From the NCBI GenBank assembly GCA_902609025.1, contig CACLQD010000011.1:1-32783 (forward strand): a stretch of DNA of 32,783 nt. Reading direction: 5' to 3'. This document shows positions 1-7,186 of this stretch, one piece after another. How positions within the stretch are numbered: the stretch's first letter is position 1; every line of letters starts with the position of its first letter. The notes under the pieces are model-generated. The model was not told the DNA's origin and did not search any database. It saw only the letters and a program-made list of their open reading frames with translations. This DNA is from an uncultured PS1 clade bacterium. GTDB lineage: Bacteria; Pseudomonadota; Alphaproteobacteria; MED-G09. Position numbers and translations under genes: made by a program.

Positions 1-744
1 ATCAAGAAGTTCTTCTATCGGATACTTTTTATTAATTGGAACTAATTCATTCCTTAAATCATTATTTGTAGCATGTAGAGAGATAGCAAGCATTGAACCA
101 ATTTCATTACCAGCATCTTCAATTTTAGGTACAATTCCCGATGTTGATAAAGTTATTCTTCTTTTTGAAACTGATAGCCCAGCATCATCTGAAAAAACAT
201 TAATACCATCCCTTACACTTTCAAAATTATAAAGAGGTTCGCCCATACCCATCATTACTATATTAGTTATATCTCTTTTTGTTTTATTCCATTCAGATAA
301 CGAATCCTTAGCAACAACCATTTGGCTTACTATTTCTTGTGATGAGAGATTTCTAACTAATTTTTGAGTGCCCGTATGGCAGAATGTACAATTCAGTGTA
401 CAGCCAACCTGACTTGACACACAAAGAGTGCCTCTATTTCCATCTGGAATAAATACAGTCTCTATTTCTGATCCATCAGGAAATTTTATAAGCCATTTTT
501 GGGTTCCATCAGATGATATTTCATTCTTACTTATTTCTGGCCTTGTTAAATTAAATTGTTCATTTAATTCTTTTCTAAATTCCTTAGATAAATTTGTCAT
601 TTCTGATATGGATTTAGCTCCCCTAACATAAATCCAATTCCACAATTGGCTAGTTCTCATATTTAATTGTTTTTCTGAAACACCCATTGAGGTTAACAAT
701 GCATTAAGTTCTTTCTTATTAAGCCCGACTAAACTCTTATTCAT
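1..744 (-). CDS. rlmN: 23S rRNA/tRNA adenine-C2 methyltransferase RlmN, 3' end cut by window
   Basis: Radical-SAM enzyme that methylates C2 of A2503 in 23S rRNA and of A37 in some tRNAs. I translated the minus strand from the ATG at 744. The frame is open for about 248 codons to the window edge. The radical-SAM motif C-x3-C-x2-C lies in GCTLNCTFCHTGTQ, about residues 114-127, followed by NIVMMGMGEPL, the typical RlmN SAM-binding stretch, and by SVSKRRITLSTSG. The family is usually 360-400 residues, so about one third (including the C-terminal catalytic cysteine) is outside the window. The start overlaps the last 8 bases of the upstream methyltransferase gene, which suggests translational coupling of two RNA-modification genes. 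Identity is firm from the motifs. Confidence 0.95.
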   Translation of the reverse strand, partial: MNKSLVGLNKKELNALLTSMGVSEKQLNMRTSQLWNWIYVRGAKSISEMTNLSKEFRKELNEQFNLTRPEISKNEISSDGTQKWLIKFPDGSEIETVFIPDGNRGTLCVSSQVGCTLNCTFCHTGTQKLVRNLSSQEIVSQMVVAKDSLSEWNKTKRDITNIVMMGMGEPLYNFESVRDGINVFSDDAGLSVSKRRITLSTSGIVPKIEDAGNEIGSMLAISLHATNNDLRNELVPINKKYPIEELLD

Positions 745-1219
745 GATCGGCTCCCCCAGGAAGATCTGGTTTTTTTGAGAAAGTTCCAAATGATTTAATG
801 CGATCATACATAACTATTGCCCCAGCAATTTGAACATTTAAACAAAATTTTGTTGGAATCTTTATAACATGTTTGCATTTCTCAATTATTTCTGGAGAAA
901 GTGAACCCTTTTCTGGACCCAGTATATATGCCGCTTGCCTTGGGTGGTTAAAGTTAGGGAGATCAATAGCTTCATCAGTTAATTCAACTCCCACCAAATT
1001 ACATTTATCAGGTAATTTCATTTCCTTAGGGCTATCCCAATCATACCAAGGTAAATGATTTGGTGCTTTTGAGGTATCTGATTTTCCTGCACGAACAGAG
1101 TAATGAGCTGATATCGTAAAAATAAATTTCGCACCAAAAGCATGGGCTGATCTTACAAGATTACCCATATTCATCGGTTTAGATATACCCTCAGCTCCAA
1201 ATCCAAAATATCCACGCAT
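737..1219 (-). CDS. TrmH/SpoU-family RNA methyltransferase
   Basis: SPOUT-class RNA 2'-O-methyltransferase, 160 residues, single domain without an N-terminal substrate-binding extension. Visible motifs: SpoU motif 1 around KPMNMGNLVRSAHAFGA, motif 2 around YILGPEKGSLSPE, and motif 3 around KIPTKFCLNVQIAGAIVMYD, which form the trefoil-knot SAM site. The frame stays open upstream to 1369, but that would run into the divergent oxidoreductase gene. I chose the ATG at 1219 because family members commonly begin MRGYF and because AAGG lies about 9 bases upstream. The target RNA cannot be read from sequence. It lies head-to-tail with and overlaps rlmN. Confidence 0.88.
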   Translation of the reverse strand: MRGYFGFGAEGISKPMNMGNLVRSAHAFGAKFIFTISAHYSVRAGKSDTSKAPNHLPWYDWDSPKEMKLPDKCNLVGVELTDEAIDLPNFNHPRQAAYILGPEKGSLSPEIIEKCKHVIKIPTKFCLNVQIAGAIVMYDRIKSFGTFSKKPDLPGGADHE

Positions 1220-1271
1220 AAATATAGCCTTAATCGAGTAAATTAAGTTGGGCAAGTACCTTTTTATATTC

Positions 1272-1300
1272 TTGGCGTTATCTTTTTTTAGGTTTATGAA
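1272..1300 (+). promoter_or_regulatory. Candidate sigma-70 promoter of the oxidoreductase gene
   Basis: TTGGCG at 1272-1277 and TATGAA at 1295-1300 are separated by 17 bases, about 26 bases before the ATG at 1327. Each box matches the consensus only in part. The gap it lies in, 1220-1326, separates two divergent genes and must hold promoters for both. I saw no comparably good match for the minus-strand pair. Confidence 0.35.
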
Positions 1301-1326
1301 TAAATATTGAATTTTTGGAGGAATAA

Positions 1327-2331
1327 ATGAAAGCACTCTTATGTAAGGAATTTGGTCCGCCTGAAACATTATCTTACGAAGAAATTGAAGATCCTGTGCT
1401 AAAAGAGGGACATATTATAGTTGATATTCATTCAGCCTCAGTAAATTTTCCAGATGTCCTTATGATAGAGGACAAATATCAATTCAAACCTCCGCTACCT
1501 TTCGCACCAGGAGGTGAGGCATCGGGTGTGATTTCAGAAATTGGCGATGGTGTTGAAGGTTTTAATGTTGGTGATAGAGTTATCGCTTCATCTGGTTGGG
1601 GAAGCTTTGCTGAAAAGATATTGGTGGACCCTAATGCGTTGACTATTATTCCTGATCAGATGGATCACAATACAGCTGCAGCTTTTCTTATGACTTACGG
1701 TACATCTCATCATGCATTAAAAGATCGCGCTGATATTAAAGAAGGTGAATCTTTACTTGTTTTAGGAGCAGCCGGTGGAGTTGGTCTTGCAGCCGTTGAA
1801 CTTGGTAAAGCTATGGGCGCAAAAGTTATTGCCGCCGCCTCATCGGAAGAAAAATTACAAACATGTAAAGAACATGGTGCAGATGAAGTTCTCCTGTATC
1901 CTTCTGGTAAAATGGATAGAGATCAACAAAAGAAATTATCGGATGATATTAAAGAATTAACAAGTGGCCAAGGTGCAGATGTGGTTTATGACCCTGTTGG
2001 AGGAGATTACGCTGAACCTGCTTTAAGGGCTACGGCATGGGAAGGACGATATTTAGTTGTTGGATTTGCAGCAGGTGATATTCCAAAAATACCTCTTAAT
2101 TTAGCCTTATTGAAAGGTTGTCAAATTGTAGGTGTTTTTTGGGGTGCATTTAAAGGACGTGAAGTTGAAGCACATAATGCAAATGTTGATGAGTTATTGA
2201 AACTTTACGGAGACGGACATCTGAAGCCACATATTTCATCCATATATAGTCTTGAGGAAGGGTCAAAAGCAATAAGTGATCTTGCTGAAAGAAAAGCAAG
2301 AGGCAAGGTTATCGTTCAAGTAAGAGAATAA
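1327..2331 (+). CDS. Zinc-independent NADPH:quinone oxidoreductase (MDR family)
   Basis: Cytosolic medium-chain dehydrogenase/reductase of the quinone oxidoreductase type, 334 residues, the usual length. The N-terminal GroES-like domain (about 1-120) contains PGGEASGVISEIGDGV. The nucleotide-binding fold carries GAAGGVG at 147-153, followed by AAASSEEKL, which favours NADPH. No zinc-binding cysteine/histidine cluster is visible, so this is not an alcohol dehydrogenase. The substrate (a quinone or an enoyl/acryloyl thioester) cannot be told. GGAGGA is placed about 4-9 bases before the ATG. The next gene starts 4 bases after the stop, so the two are probably co-transcribed. Confidence 0.85.
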   Translation: MKALLCKEFGPPETLSYEEIEDPVLKEGHIIVDIHSASVNFPDVLMIEDKYQFKPPLPFAPGGEASGVISEIGDGVEGFNVGDRVIASSGWGSFAEKILVDPNALTIIPDQMDHNTAAAFLMTYGTSHHALKDRADIKEGESLLVLGAAGGVGLAAVELGKAMGAKVIAAASSEEKLQTCKEHGADEVLLYPSGKMDRDQQKKLSDDIKELTSGQGADVVYDPVGGDYAEPALRATAWEGRYLVVGFAAGDIPKIPLNLALLKGCQIVGVFWGAFKGREVEAHNANVDELLKLYGDGHLKPHISSIYSLEEGSKAISDLAERKARGKVIVQVRE

Positions 2332-2335
2332 TAAT

Positions 2336-3250
2336 TTGAATTTTCTGACAAAATTTCTTTCTACCTTACCAAGAAATATACAAGGCGCTTTCTGGCTTGG
2401 ATCATCAGTATTTGCTTTTACTGCTATGGCAGGTTTAGCAAAATATTTAGGTAATGATTTTCATGCCTTTCAAATTTCTTTTTTTAGATCTTTTTTTAGT
2501 TTGATAGTTATATCTCCATTTTTAATTAGAGCCGGCGCAGCTCAAGGAGGCGTAAAAACAAAAGTTCCGTTGTTACAAATTGTTAGAGGCACAGTAAGCG
2601 CTGTTGGTATTATGATGGGTTTTTATGCCATAGTTAATCTTCCTTTAGCAGATGCTCAGGCTATTCGTTTTTCTAGTTCACTTTTCTTGGTTCCACTTGC
2701 TGCTATCTTTCTGAAAGAAAAAATAGGTTTAAGAAGAACTATTGCTGCTTTGGTTGGATTTACAGGTGTTTTAATAATGTTAGACCCTGGTGGAGATTAT
2801 AATTTTGCTTCTTTCATGGCGCTAGGTGCAGCAATTGCTTTTGCCTTCGCGGCTATATTAGTAAATATTGTTTCGAAATATGATGAGCCTGTAACATTGA
2901 TGTTTTATTCAAATATTATCAGTGTTCTCATTATGATAATACCAGCTTTAATGTTTTGGGTAACTCCTAATTTTGATCAGATCATTCTGATTTTTATAAT
3001 GGCAATTTGTGCATCAATTGCGCATAATTTTTTCATTAGGGCATATGCAGTTGGTGAGGCATCTGTAATTGCTCCAATAGATTATATAAGGCTATTGTTT
3101 AGTGCGGCTGTTGATTTTTTGATTTTTGGAATTATTTTTGGTTTAAATACTTTAATAGGTTCAGCAATTATTATTTTAACATCACTGTACATATTAAGAA
3201 GAGAAGCTAAAGTAAAAAAAGATAAAGAACCAAATTTGGAAGAAATTTAA
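2336..3250 (+). CDS. EamA/DMT-superfamily permease
   Basis: Inner-membrane protein of 304 residues with about ten hydrophobic segments arranged as two EamA repeats (about 15-145 and 155-290), the drug/metabolite transporter fold. The first segment is GAFWLGSSVFAFTAMAGL, and the end of repeat one contains AAIFLKEKIGLRRTIAALVGFTGVLIM, a characteristic EamA boundary. The C-terminus is a lysine-rich cytosolic tail. The start is a TTG at 2336, four bases after the preceding stop, with only a weak AGAG ahead of it. The next ATG would delete half of the first membrane segment, so I keep the TTG. Substrate unknown; in this superfamily it may be amino acids, S-adenosylmethionine or other metabolites. 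Confidence 0.82.
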   Translation: MNFLTKFLSTLPRNIQGAFWLGSSVFAFTAMAGLAKYLGNDFHAFQISFFRSFFSLIVISPFLIRAGAAQGGVKTKVPLLQIVRGTVSAVGIMMGFYAIVNLPLADAQAIRFSSSLFLVPLAAIFLKEKIGLRRTIAALVGFTGVLIMLDPGGDYNFASFMALGAAIAFAFAAILVNIVSKYDEPVTLMFYSNIISVLIMIIPALMFWVTPNFDQIILIFIMAICASIAHNFFIRAYAVGEASVIAPIDYIRLLFSAAVDFLIFGIIFGLNTLIGSAIIILTSLYILRREAKVKKDKEPNLEEI

Positions 3251-3267
3251 TTAATAGGGAGATTATT

Positions 3268-4053
3268 ATGCAATTAGATGAAAATATTAGTGCTGTAATT
3301 ACTGGAGGCGCATCAGGTCTTGGTGAAGCTACAGCAAGAGAATTAGCAAAACACGGTGTGAAGTGTGCGTTGTTTGATCTTAATGCAGAAAAAGGTGAGG
3401 CAGTTGCTTCAGATATTAACGGTATTTTCTGTGAAGCTAATGTTACTGAAGAAGAAAGCGTTATAGCTGCATTTGAAAAAGCTAGAGCTGATAATGGCCA
3501 AGAAAGGATTCTTATAAATTGCGCTGGAACAGGAATTGCAATTAAAACAGCGGCTAGAAATAAAGAAACTGGCGATATTGTTCCACATCCATTGGATCCA
3601 TTTAACACAATAATTCAAATTAATTTAGTTGGCACATTTCGTTGTATAGCTCATTCAGCTGCGGGCATGATGTCACTTGACCCTAATACAGATGATGGTG
3701 GTAGAGGAGCTGTTGTTAATACTGCTTCTGTAGCAGCTGAAGATGGACAAATTGGTCAAGCTGCATATTCGGCCTCCAAAGGTGGAATAGTCGGAATGAC
3801 ACTACCAATAGCAAGAGATTTATCTCGAGAGGGAATTAGAGTAAATACAATCTTACCCGGTCTTTTTGATACTCCTTTATTTGAAGGAGCTCCAGATAAG
3901 ATCAAACAGGCGCTTGGTGCACAGGTTCCATTTCCCTCAAGATTAGGATATCCGACCGAATATGCCGAACTTGCCAGACATTTATGTGAAAATGATATGA
4001 TGAATGGAGAATGTGTAAGGCTTGATGGGGCTATTAGAATGGCACCAAGATAG
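3268..4053 (+). CDS. HSD10-like SDR, probable 3-hydroxy(-2-methyl)acyl-CoA dehydrogenase
   Basis: Short-chain dehydrogenase of 261 residues. It has the cofactor motif TGGASGLG (12-19), FDLN at the end of beta-2 (acidic, so NAD preferred), NCAG (84-87), and the catalytic set S154, Y167, K171. The insertion with ARNKETGDIVPHPLDPF (around 96-112) and the GGRGAVVNTASVAA segment are typical of type-2 3-hydroxyacyl-CoA dehydrogenases, which act in isoleucine and short-chain fatty acyl-CoA breakdown. A GGGAG-type ribosome site (AGGGAG) precedes the ATG. The gene is 17 bases downstream of the permease gene and three genes before a crotonase, which fits acyl-CoA metabolism. The exact acyl chain is inferred, not shown. 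Confidence 0.82.
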   Translation: MQLDENISAVITGGASGLGEATARELAKHGVKCALFDLNAEKGEAVASDINGIFCEANVTEEESVIAAFEKARADNGQERILINCAGTGIAIKTAARNKETGDIVPHPLDPFNTIIQINLVGTFRCIAHSAAGMMSLDPNTDDGGRGAVVNTASVAAEDGQIGQAAYSASKGGIVGMTLPIARDLSREGIRVNTILPGLFDTPLFEGAPDKIKQALGAQVPFPSRLGYPTEYAELARHLCENDMMNGECVRLDGAIRMAPR

Positions 4054-4055
4054 GC

Positions 4056-4352
4056 TTAGTGTTTTTTAGCAGTCTTATCCATTTCTTTTGCAAGTTTAAT
4101 ATCTAATTCTGTAATACCTCCTGCATCATGTGTAGATAGAGTGACATTGACTCTATTGTAAACATTAAACCATTCAGGGTGATGATCCATCTTTTCAGCA
4201 ATGAGTGCAATCCTTGTCATCCAGCTAAATGCGCTTGTAAAATCTTTGAAGATATAATTCTTTTCAATAGAATCTCTACCACGGGTTTTTTTCCAATCTT
4301 TAAGTGTTTTTAAAATTTTATTTCTTTCTTTACTTTCCAGCTTTTTAGCCAT
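4056..4352 (-). CDS. phhB: Pterin-4a-carbinolamine dehydratase (4a-hydroxytetrahydrobiopterin dehydratase)
   Basis: Small PCD/DCoH-family enzyme of 98 residues that dehydrates 4a-hydroxytetrahydropterin after aromatic amino acid hydroxylation. The signature DHHPEW (56-61) holds the catalytic histidine pair, and the C-terminal STHDAGGIT-x-x-D block (73-84) completes the site. An ATG at 4364 is in frame, but its bases form part of GGAG, the ribosome site lying 7 bases before the ATG at 4352, so I take 4352 as the start. No phenylalanine hydroxylase gene is in the window, and many bacteria carry PCD without one, so the in vivo role is open. It converges tail-to-tail with the upstream SDR gene (2 bases apart). 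Confidence 0.9.
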   Translation of the reverse strand: MAKKLESKERNKILKTLKDWKKTRGRDSIEKNYIFKDFTSAFSWMTRIALIAEKMDHHPEWFNVYNRVNVTLSTHDAGGITELDIKLAKEMDKTAKKH

Positions 4353-4372
4353 TTTTAGCTCCATTTTGTTAT

Positions 4373-4388
4373 GTTAAATTAGTTTAAC
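4373..4388. repeat. Inverted repeat upstream of phhB
   Basis: GTTAAA-TTAG-TTTAAC, arms of 6 bases with a 4-base centre, lying 21 bases upstream of the phhB start. It could be an operator or a chance match in AT-rich DNA. Confidence 0.3.
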
Positions 4389-4416
4389 AATTTTATTGTT
4401 GGGGTTGAATTCATTA

Positions 4417-4437
4417 ATTGTTATAACAATATATAAT
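4417..4437 (+). promoter_or_regulatory. 14-base palindrome abutting a TATAAT box in front of the Bax-inhibitor-1 gene
   Basis: ATTGTTATAACAAT at 4417-4430 is a perfect palindrome. TATAAT, a full consensus -10 box, follows at 4432-4437, 33 bases before the ATG at 4470. The only -35-like hexamer, TTGAAT at 4405-4410, is 21 bases away, longer than ideal. The palindrome therefore occupies the promoter spacer, where a repressor or activator dimer would act. No regulator gene is nearby. The -10 box is clear; the operator role is inference. Confidence 0.5.
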
Positions 4438-4469
4438 ATATTCAATTAATTAATAATTTGGAGTTGAAA

Positions 4470-5189
4470 ATGAACGAATTTAATCGTGCAAACACATCGG
4501 CAAGAGCCACAGATCAGGCATATGTTGATGAAGGTCTTCGTGCGCATATGCTAAGGATATACAATTATATGACTGCAGCTTTATCGCTAACTGGTATTGT
4601 TGCTTGGTTTGGTGCATCTTCAGGACTTTATCAGTCCTTAGCGGCATCTCCATTAATTTATGTCATTATGTTTGCTCCCCTTGGAGTAGTTTTTTATTTC
4701 GCATCTAAAATAAACACAATGAGTTCTTCAAAAGCACAATCCGTCTTTTGGGTTTTTGCAGGTTTAATGGGTCTTTCATTATCTTATATATTCCTTGCAT
4801 ATACTGGCGCAGCTGTATTTCAGGCATTCTTTGTAACAGCAGGTGCATTTGCTGGATTAAGTATATGGGGCTATACAACAAAAAGAGATCTCTCTGCTAT
4901 GGGTGCTTTTTTAATAATGGGTTTGTTCGGCTTAATAATTGCTTCAGTAGTAAATCTATTTGTTGGAAGTGGGCAAATGTCTTTTATTATAAGCGTCTTA
5001 GGAGTTCTTATTTTCGCAGGTCTTACTGCATGGGATACCCAAAAATTGAAACGTGATTGGCTTAATAGAGTTCAATATAGTGGACAAGAAGTTGCTGAGA
5101 AGTCAGCTATAATGGGCGCTCTAACATTGTACTTAGATTTTATTAACCTATTTCTTTTCATTCTTCAGTTTATGGGAAGAAGAGACTAA
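4470..5189 (+). CDS. Bax inhibitor-1/YccA (TMBIM) family membrane protein
   Basis: Integral inner-membrane protein, 239 residues with seven hydrophobic segments after a polar 30-residue N-terminus, as in the YbhL/YccA branch. The C-terminal signature GALTLYLDFINLFLFILQFMG and the preceding FAGLTAWDTQKLK are diagnostic. Relatives bind or leak calcium, and in E. coli YccA modulates the FtsH protease; the role here is not known. The frame also opens at a TTG at 4458, but that TTG is part of the ribosome site (GGAG six bases before the ATG at 4470), so I use 4470. The gene is divergent from phhB and has its own promoter. Confidence 0.92.
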   Translation: MNEFNRANTSARATDQAYVDEGLRAHMLRIYNYMTAALSLTGIVAWFGASSGLYQSLAASPLIYVIMFAPLGVVFYFASKINTMSSSKAQSVFWVFAGLMGLSLSYIFLAYTGAAVFQAFFVTAGAFAGLSIWGYTTKRDLSAMGAFLIMGLFGLIIASVVNLFVGSGQMSFIISVLGVLIFAGLTAWDTQKLKRDWLNRVQYSGQEVAEKSAIMGALTLYLDFINLFLFILQFMGRRD

Positions 5190-5234
5190 TTTAATAAATA
5201 ATTTTTAAGCTTATTAGAAATCTGGGAGGAAATT

Positions 5235-6017
5235 ATGGGCGAAGAATATAAAAGCTCAACAGATTATCTACTTGTAAATCTTGAAAACAATATACTTACA
5301 ATTACCCTTAATAGGCCTGAGGCATTGAATGCTTATAGACCTGAAATGCTTGTTGAGATTAGAGAAATCATTGCTCAAACTGAAGATGATCCAAATGTAG
5401 CAGTAATTGTAATTGAAGGTGCAGGCAAAGCCTTTTCAGCAGGTGTAGATTTGAAGGTTCTTCAAGGCTTTGATCCTGACTCAGGCAAAATAGGTGATCT
5501 ATTTGATAAACCCGCAGCTTTAGCTTGGGATGCATTTAGGAAAAGTCGTTGTCCTATAATTGCAAAAGTTCATGGGGCTTGTTTTACAGGTGCACTTGAA
5601 ATGGCATTGCATTGTGATTTCATTTTTACAACCCTAGATACTAAATTTGGTGATACTCATGCTAAATTTGGTTTAAGGCCCACATGGGGAATGTCACAAA
5701 CTCTATCTCAAGCTATAGGTGTTCGTAAGGCAAAGGATATGTCTTTCTCTGCTCGTACTGTTCTTGGCGATGAAGCTGTAAGATTAGGAATAGCTAATGA
5801 GGCAGTTGAAGATAAGGATGCTCTCGATGCTTTAGTTGATAAGCGTGCAGGACAAATTGCTTCTAATTCTCAAGCTTCCGTTTCAGCTTTTAAAGATCTA
5901 TATAATGTTGCACAATCAGGTTTATCCATGGATGATGCATTAAAAGAAGAATTTTCTAGAGAATATCCGGATATCAAAGATACTAATGATCGACTAGCAG
6001 GTTTTAAAAAGGATTAA
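5235..6017 (+). CDS. Enoyl-CoA hydratase/isomerase (crotonase) family protein
   Basis: Crotonase-fold acyl-CoA enzyme of 260 residues. The oxyanion-hole segments are KAFSAGVDL (65-73) and HGACFTGALE (113-122). E122 in GALEMALHCD aligns with the first catalytic glutamate of rat enoyl-CoA hydratase (Glu144). At the place of the second glutamate (Glu164) the sequence reads FGDTHAKFGL, giving H142. It may thus be a hydratase subfamily, an isomerase or another crotonase activity. GGGAGGA lies ahead of the ATG. The next SDR gene starts 4 bases after its stop, so the pair probably acts on one acyl-CoA pathway (hydration, then oxidation), which is inference. Confidence 0.85.
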   Translation: MGEEYKSSTDYLLVNLENNILTITLNRPEALNAYRPEMLVEIREIIAQTEDDPNVAVIVIEGAGKAFSAGVDLKVLQGFDPDSGKIGDLFDKPAALAWDAFRKSRCPIIAKVHGACFTGALEMALHCDFIFTTLDTKFGDTHAKFGLRPTWGMSQTLSQAIGVRKAKDMSFSARTVLGDEAVRLGIANEAVEDKDALDALVDKRAGQIASNSQASVSAFKDLYNVAQSGLSMDDALKEEFSREYPDIKDTNDRLAGFKKD

Positions 6018-6021
6018 GTCT

Positions 6022-6774
6022 GTGCGATTGAAAGATAAGAAATGTATAGTTACAGGTGGCTCAAGCGGTATTGGTGAAGCAACTGTTAGAAGATTTATTA
6101 ACGAGGGAGCAGAAGTTCTAATTGCAGATATCAATCTTGAAGATTCAAAAAAATTAACTGAAGAAATTGGTGAAGGCATTGATTATATCAAATGTGATGT
6201 AAGGCTAGAGGACGATATCATTTCTGTTTCAGAAAAAGCTTATGGCATGTGGGATCAAGTTGATGTGTTGGTTAACAATGCTGGATCTGAACTTAATCAA
6301 TCCTATGATAAGATGACAGAGGCAGAGTGGGATAATGTTCTTAACACAGATCTAAAAGGTCCTTGGTTAATGTGTAAACATATTGTGCCAAAGATGGTTA
6401 AGGCAGAATCTGGAAGTGTTATCAATATTTCCTCTTTAAATGGTCTAGTTGGTTTTCCTCTTTCAACTGCTTACGGAAGTGCTAAAGGTGGATTGGTAGT
6501 ATTTACTCGCGATATGGCGATCGAGTTAGCTTCAACTGGCGTAAGAATTAACTGTGTTTGTCCTGGAGTCATTCAAACAGATATGATGGAAAGATGGACA
6601 GATCTTATGCCTGATAAAGCTGAGGCACAGGAAATGTTAAGGAACACAATGCCGATTGGCAGAATGGGAACAGCAGAAGAAGTGGCAGGTGCAATCTTCT
6701 TTTTTGCTTCAGATGATTCTAGTTTATGCCAAGGATCTGTTTTGAGTGTTGATGGTGGATTTACTGCACAGTAA
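6022..6774 (+). CDS. SDR family oxidoreductase (FabG-like)
   Basis: Classical short-chain dehydrogenase, 250 residues. It has TGGSSGIG (11-18), an acidic IADIN after beta-2 (NAD preference), NNAG (85-88), S138, Y151 and K155 as catalytic residues, and the C-terminal SVDGGFTAQ typical of FabG-like proteins. At the position of the active-site asparagine (NxxG in helix 4) it reads TDLKG, so Asp110 replaces Asn. The start is GTG at 6022 with AAGGA 8 bases upstream inside the end of the crotonase gene; coupling with that gene is likely. Its acidic beta-2 end makes a catabolic 3-hydroxyacyl or alcohol dehydrogenase more likely than NADPH-dependent FabG, but the substrate is unknown. Confidence 0.8.
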   Translation: MRLKDKKCIVTGGSSGIGEATVRRFINEGAEVLIADINLEDSKKLTEEIGEGIDYIKCDVRLEDDIISVSEKAYGMWDQVDVLVNNAGSELNQSYDKMTEAEWDNVLNTDLKGPWLMCKHIVPKMVKAESGSVINISSLNGLVGFPLSTAYGSAKGGLVVFTRDMAIELASTGVRINCVCPGVIQTDMMERWTDLMPDKAEAQEMLRNTMPIGRMGTAEEVAGAIFFFASDDSSLCQGSVLSVDGGFTAQ

Positions 6775-6775
6775 G

Positions 6776-7177
6776 TTAAACCCAGGGCGAAGCGTAAGAT
6801 TTAAATACTTTTTTATGACCATATTTTATTTCTAAACTTTCCCTATCAATTTTTTTCAATTTCTTTACGACAAGACAATAGGATCGATCGATCATCCTTT
6901 TGATTTCACCTTCAGGAATAGACCCATTCAAGATAATAGTATTCCAATGCATTTTATTCATGTGATAGCCTGGGATAACATCCTCAAATATTTCTCTCAA
7001 AATAATAGCCTCTTCGGGATCACATTTAAGATTCACTCTTTCTATACCTTGACGTGTTGTCATAAGAGCAAAGAGCTTCTCTTTGATTTTAAAGACCTGA
7101 ACATCTGGGCCGAAAGGGTAATCTTCTCTAACTAGAGGTAATGTAAGGCAATAAGTTCTTACTGTTTTTTTATTCAT
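6776..7177 (-). CDS. MmcQ/YjbR family protein
   Basis: Small soluble protein of 133 residues of the MmcQ/YjbR (CyaY-like, double-wing) family. Visible family features: an N-terminal helix ending in TLPLVREDYPFGPDVQVFKIKEKLFAL, the NLKCDPEEAIILRE strand-helix, GYHMNKMHWNTIIL, and a C-terminal helix SYCLVVKKL. Some relatives are described as DNA-binding, but no function is established for this type. The stop lies one base from the convergent SDR stop, leaving no room for a separate terminator. The gene is downstream of the RTX gene on the same strand (9 bases apart) and could be read through from it. Confidence 0.85.
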   Translation of the reverse strand: MNKKTVRTYCLTLPLVREDYPFGPDVQVFKIKEKLFALMTTRQGIERVNLKCDPEEAIILREIFEDVIPGYHMNKMHWNTIILNGSIPEGEIKRMIDRSYCLVVKKLKKIDRESLEIKYGHKKVFKSYASPWV

Positions 7178-7186
7178 TTTTGTTAA

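Noticed and set aside
428-631. Short plus-strand open frame inside the rlmN region
   Set aside because: The minus strand here encodes RlmN with its radical-SAM motif; the plus-strand frame has no features.
1220-1369. Longer 210-residue version of the SpoU methyltransferase
   Set aside because: It would overlap the divergent oxidoreductase gene and its promoter; the ATG at 1219 has a ribosome site and the family's usual start.
3207-3608. 133-residue minus-strand open frame opposite the HSD10-like SDR
   Set aside because: Antisense to a well-supported coding region with all SDR motifs; low-complexity serine/alanine translation typical of a shadow.
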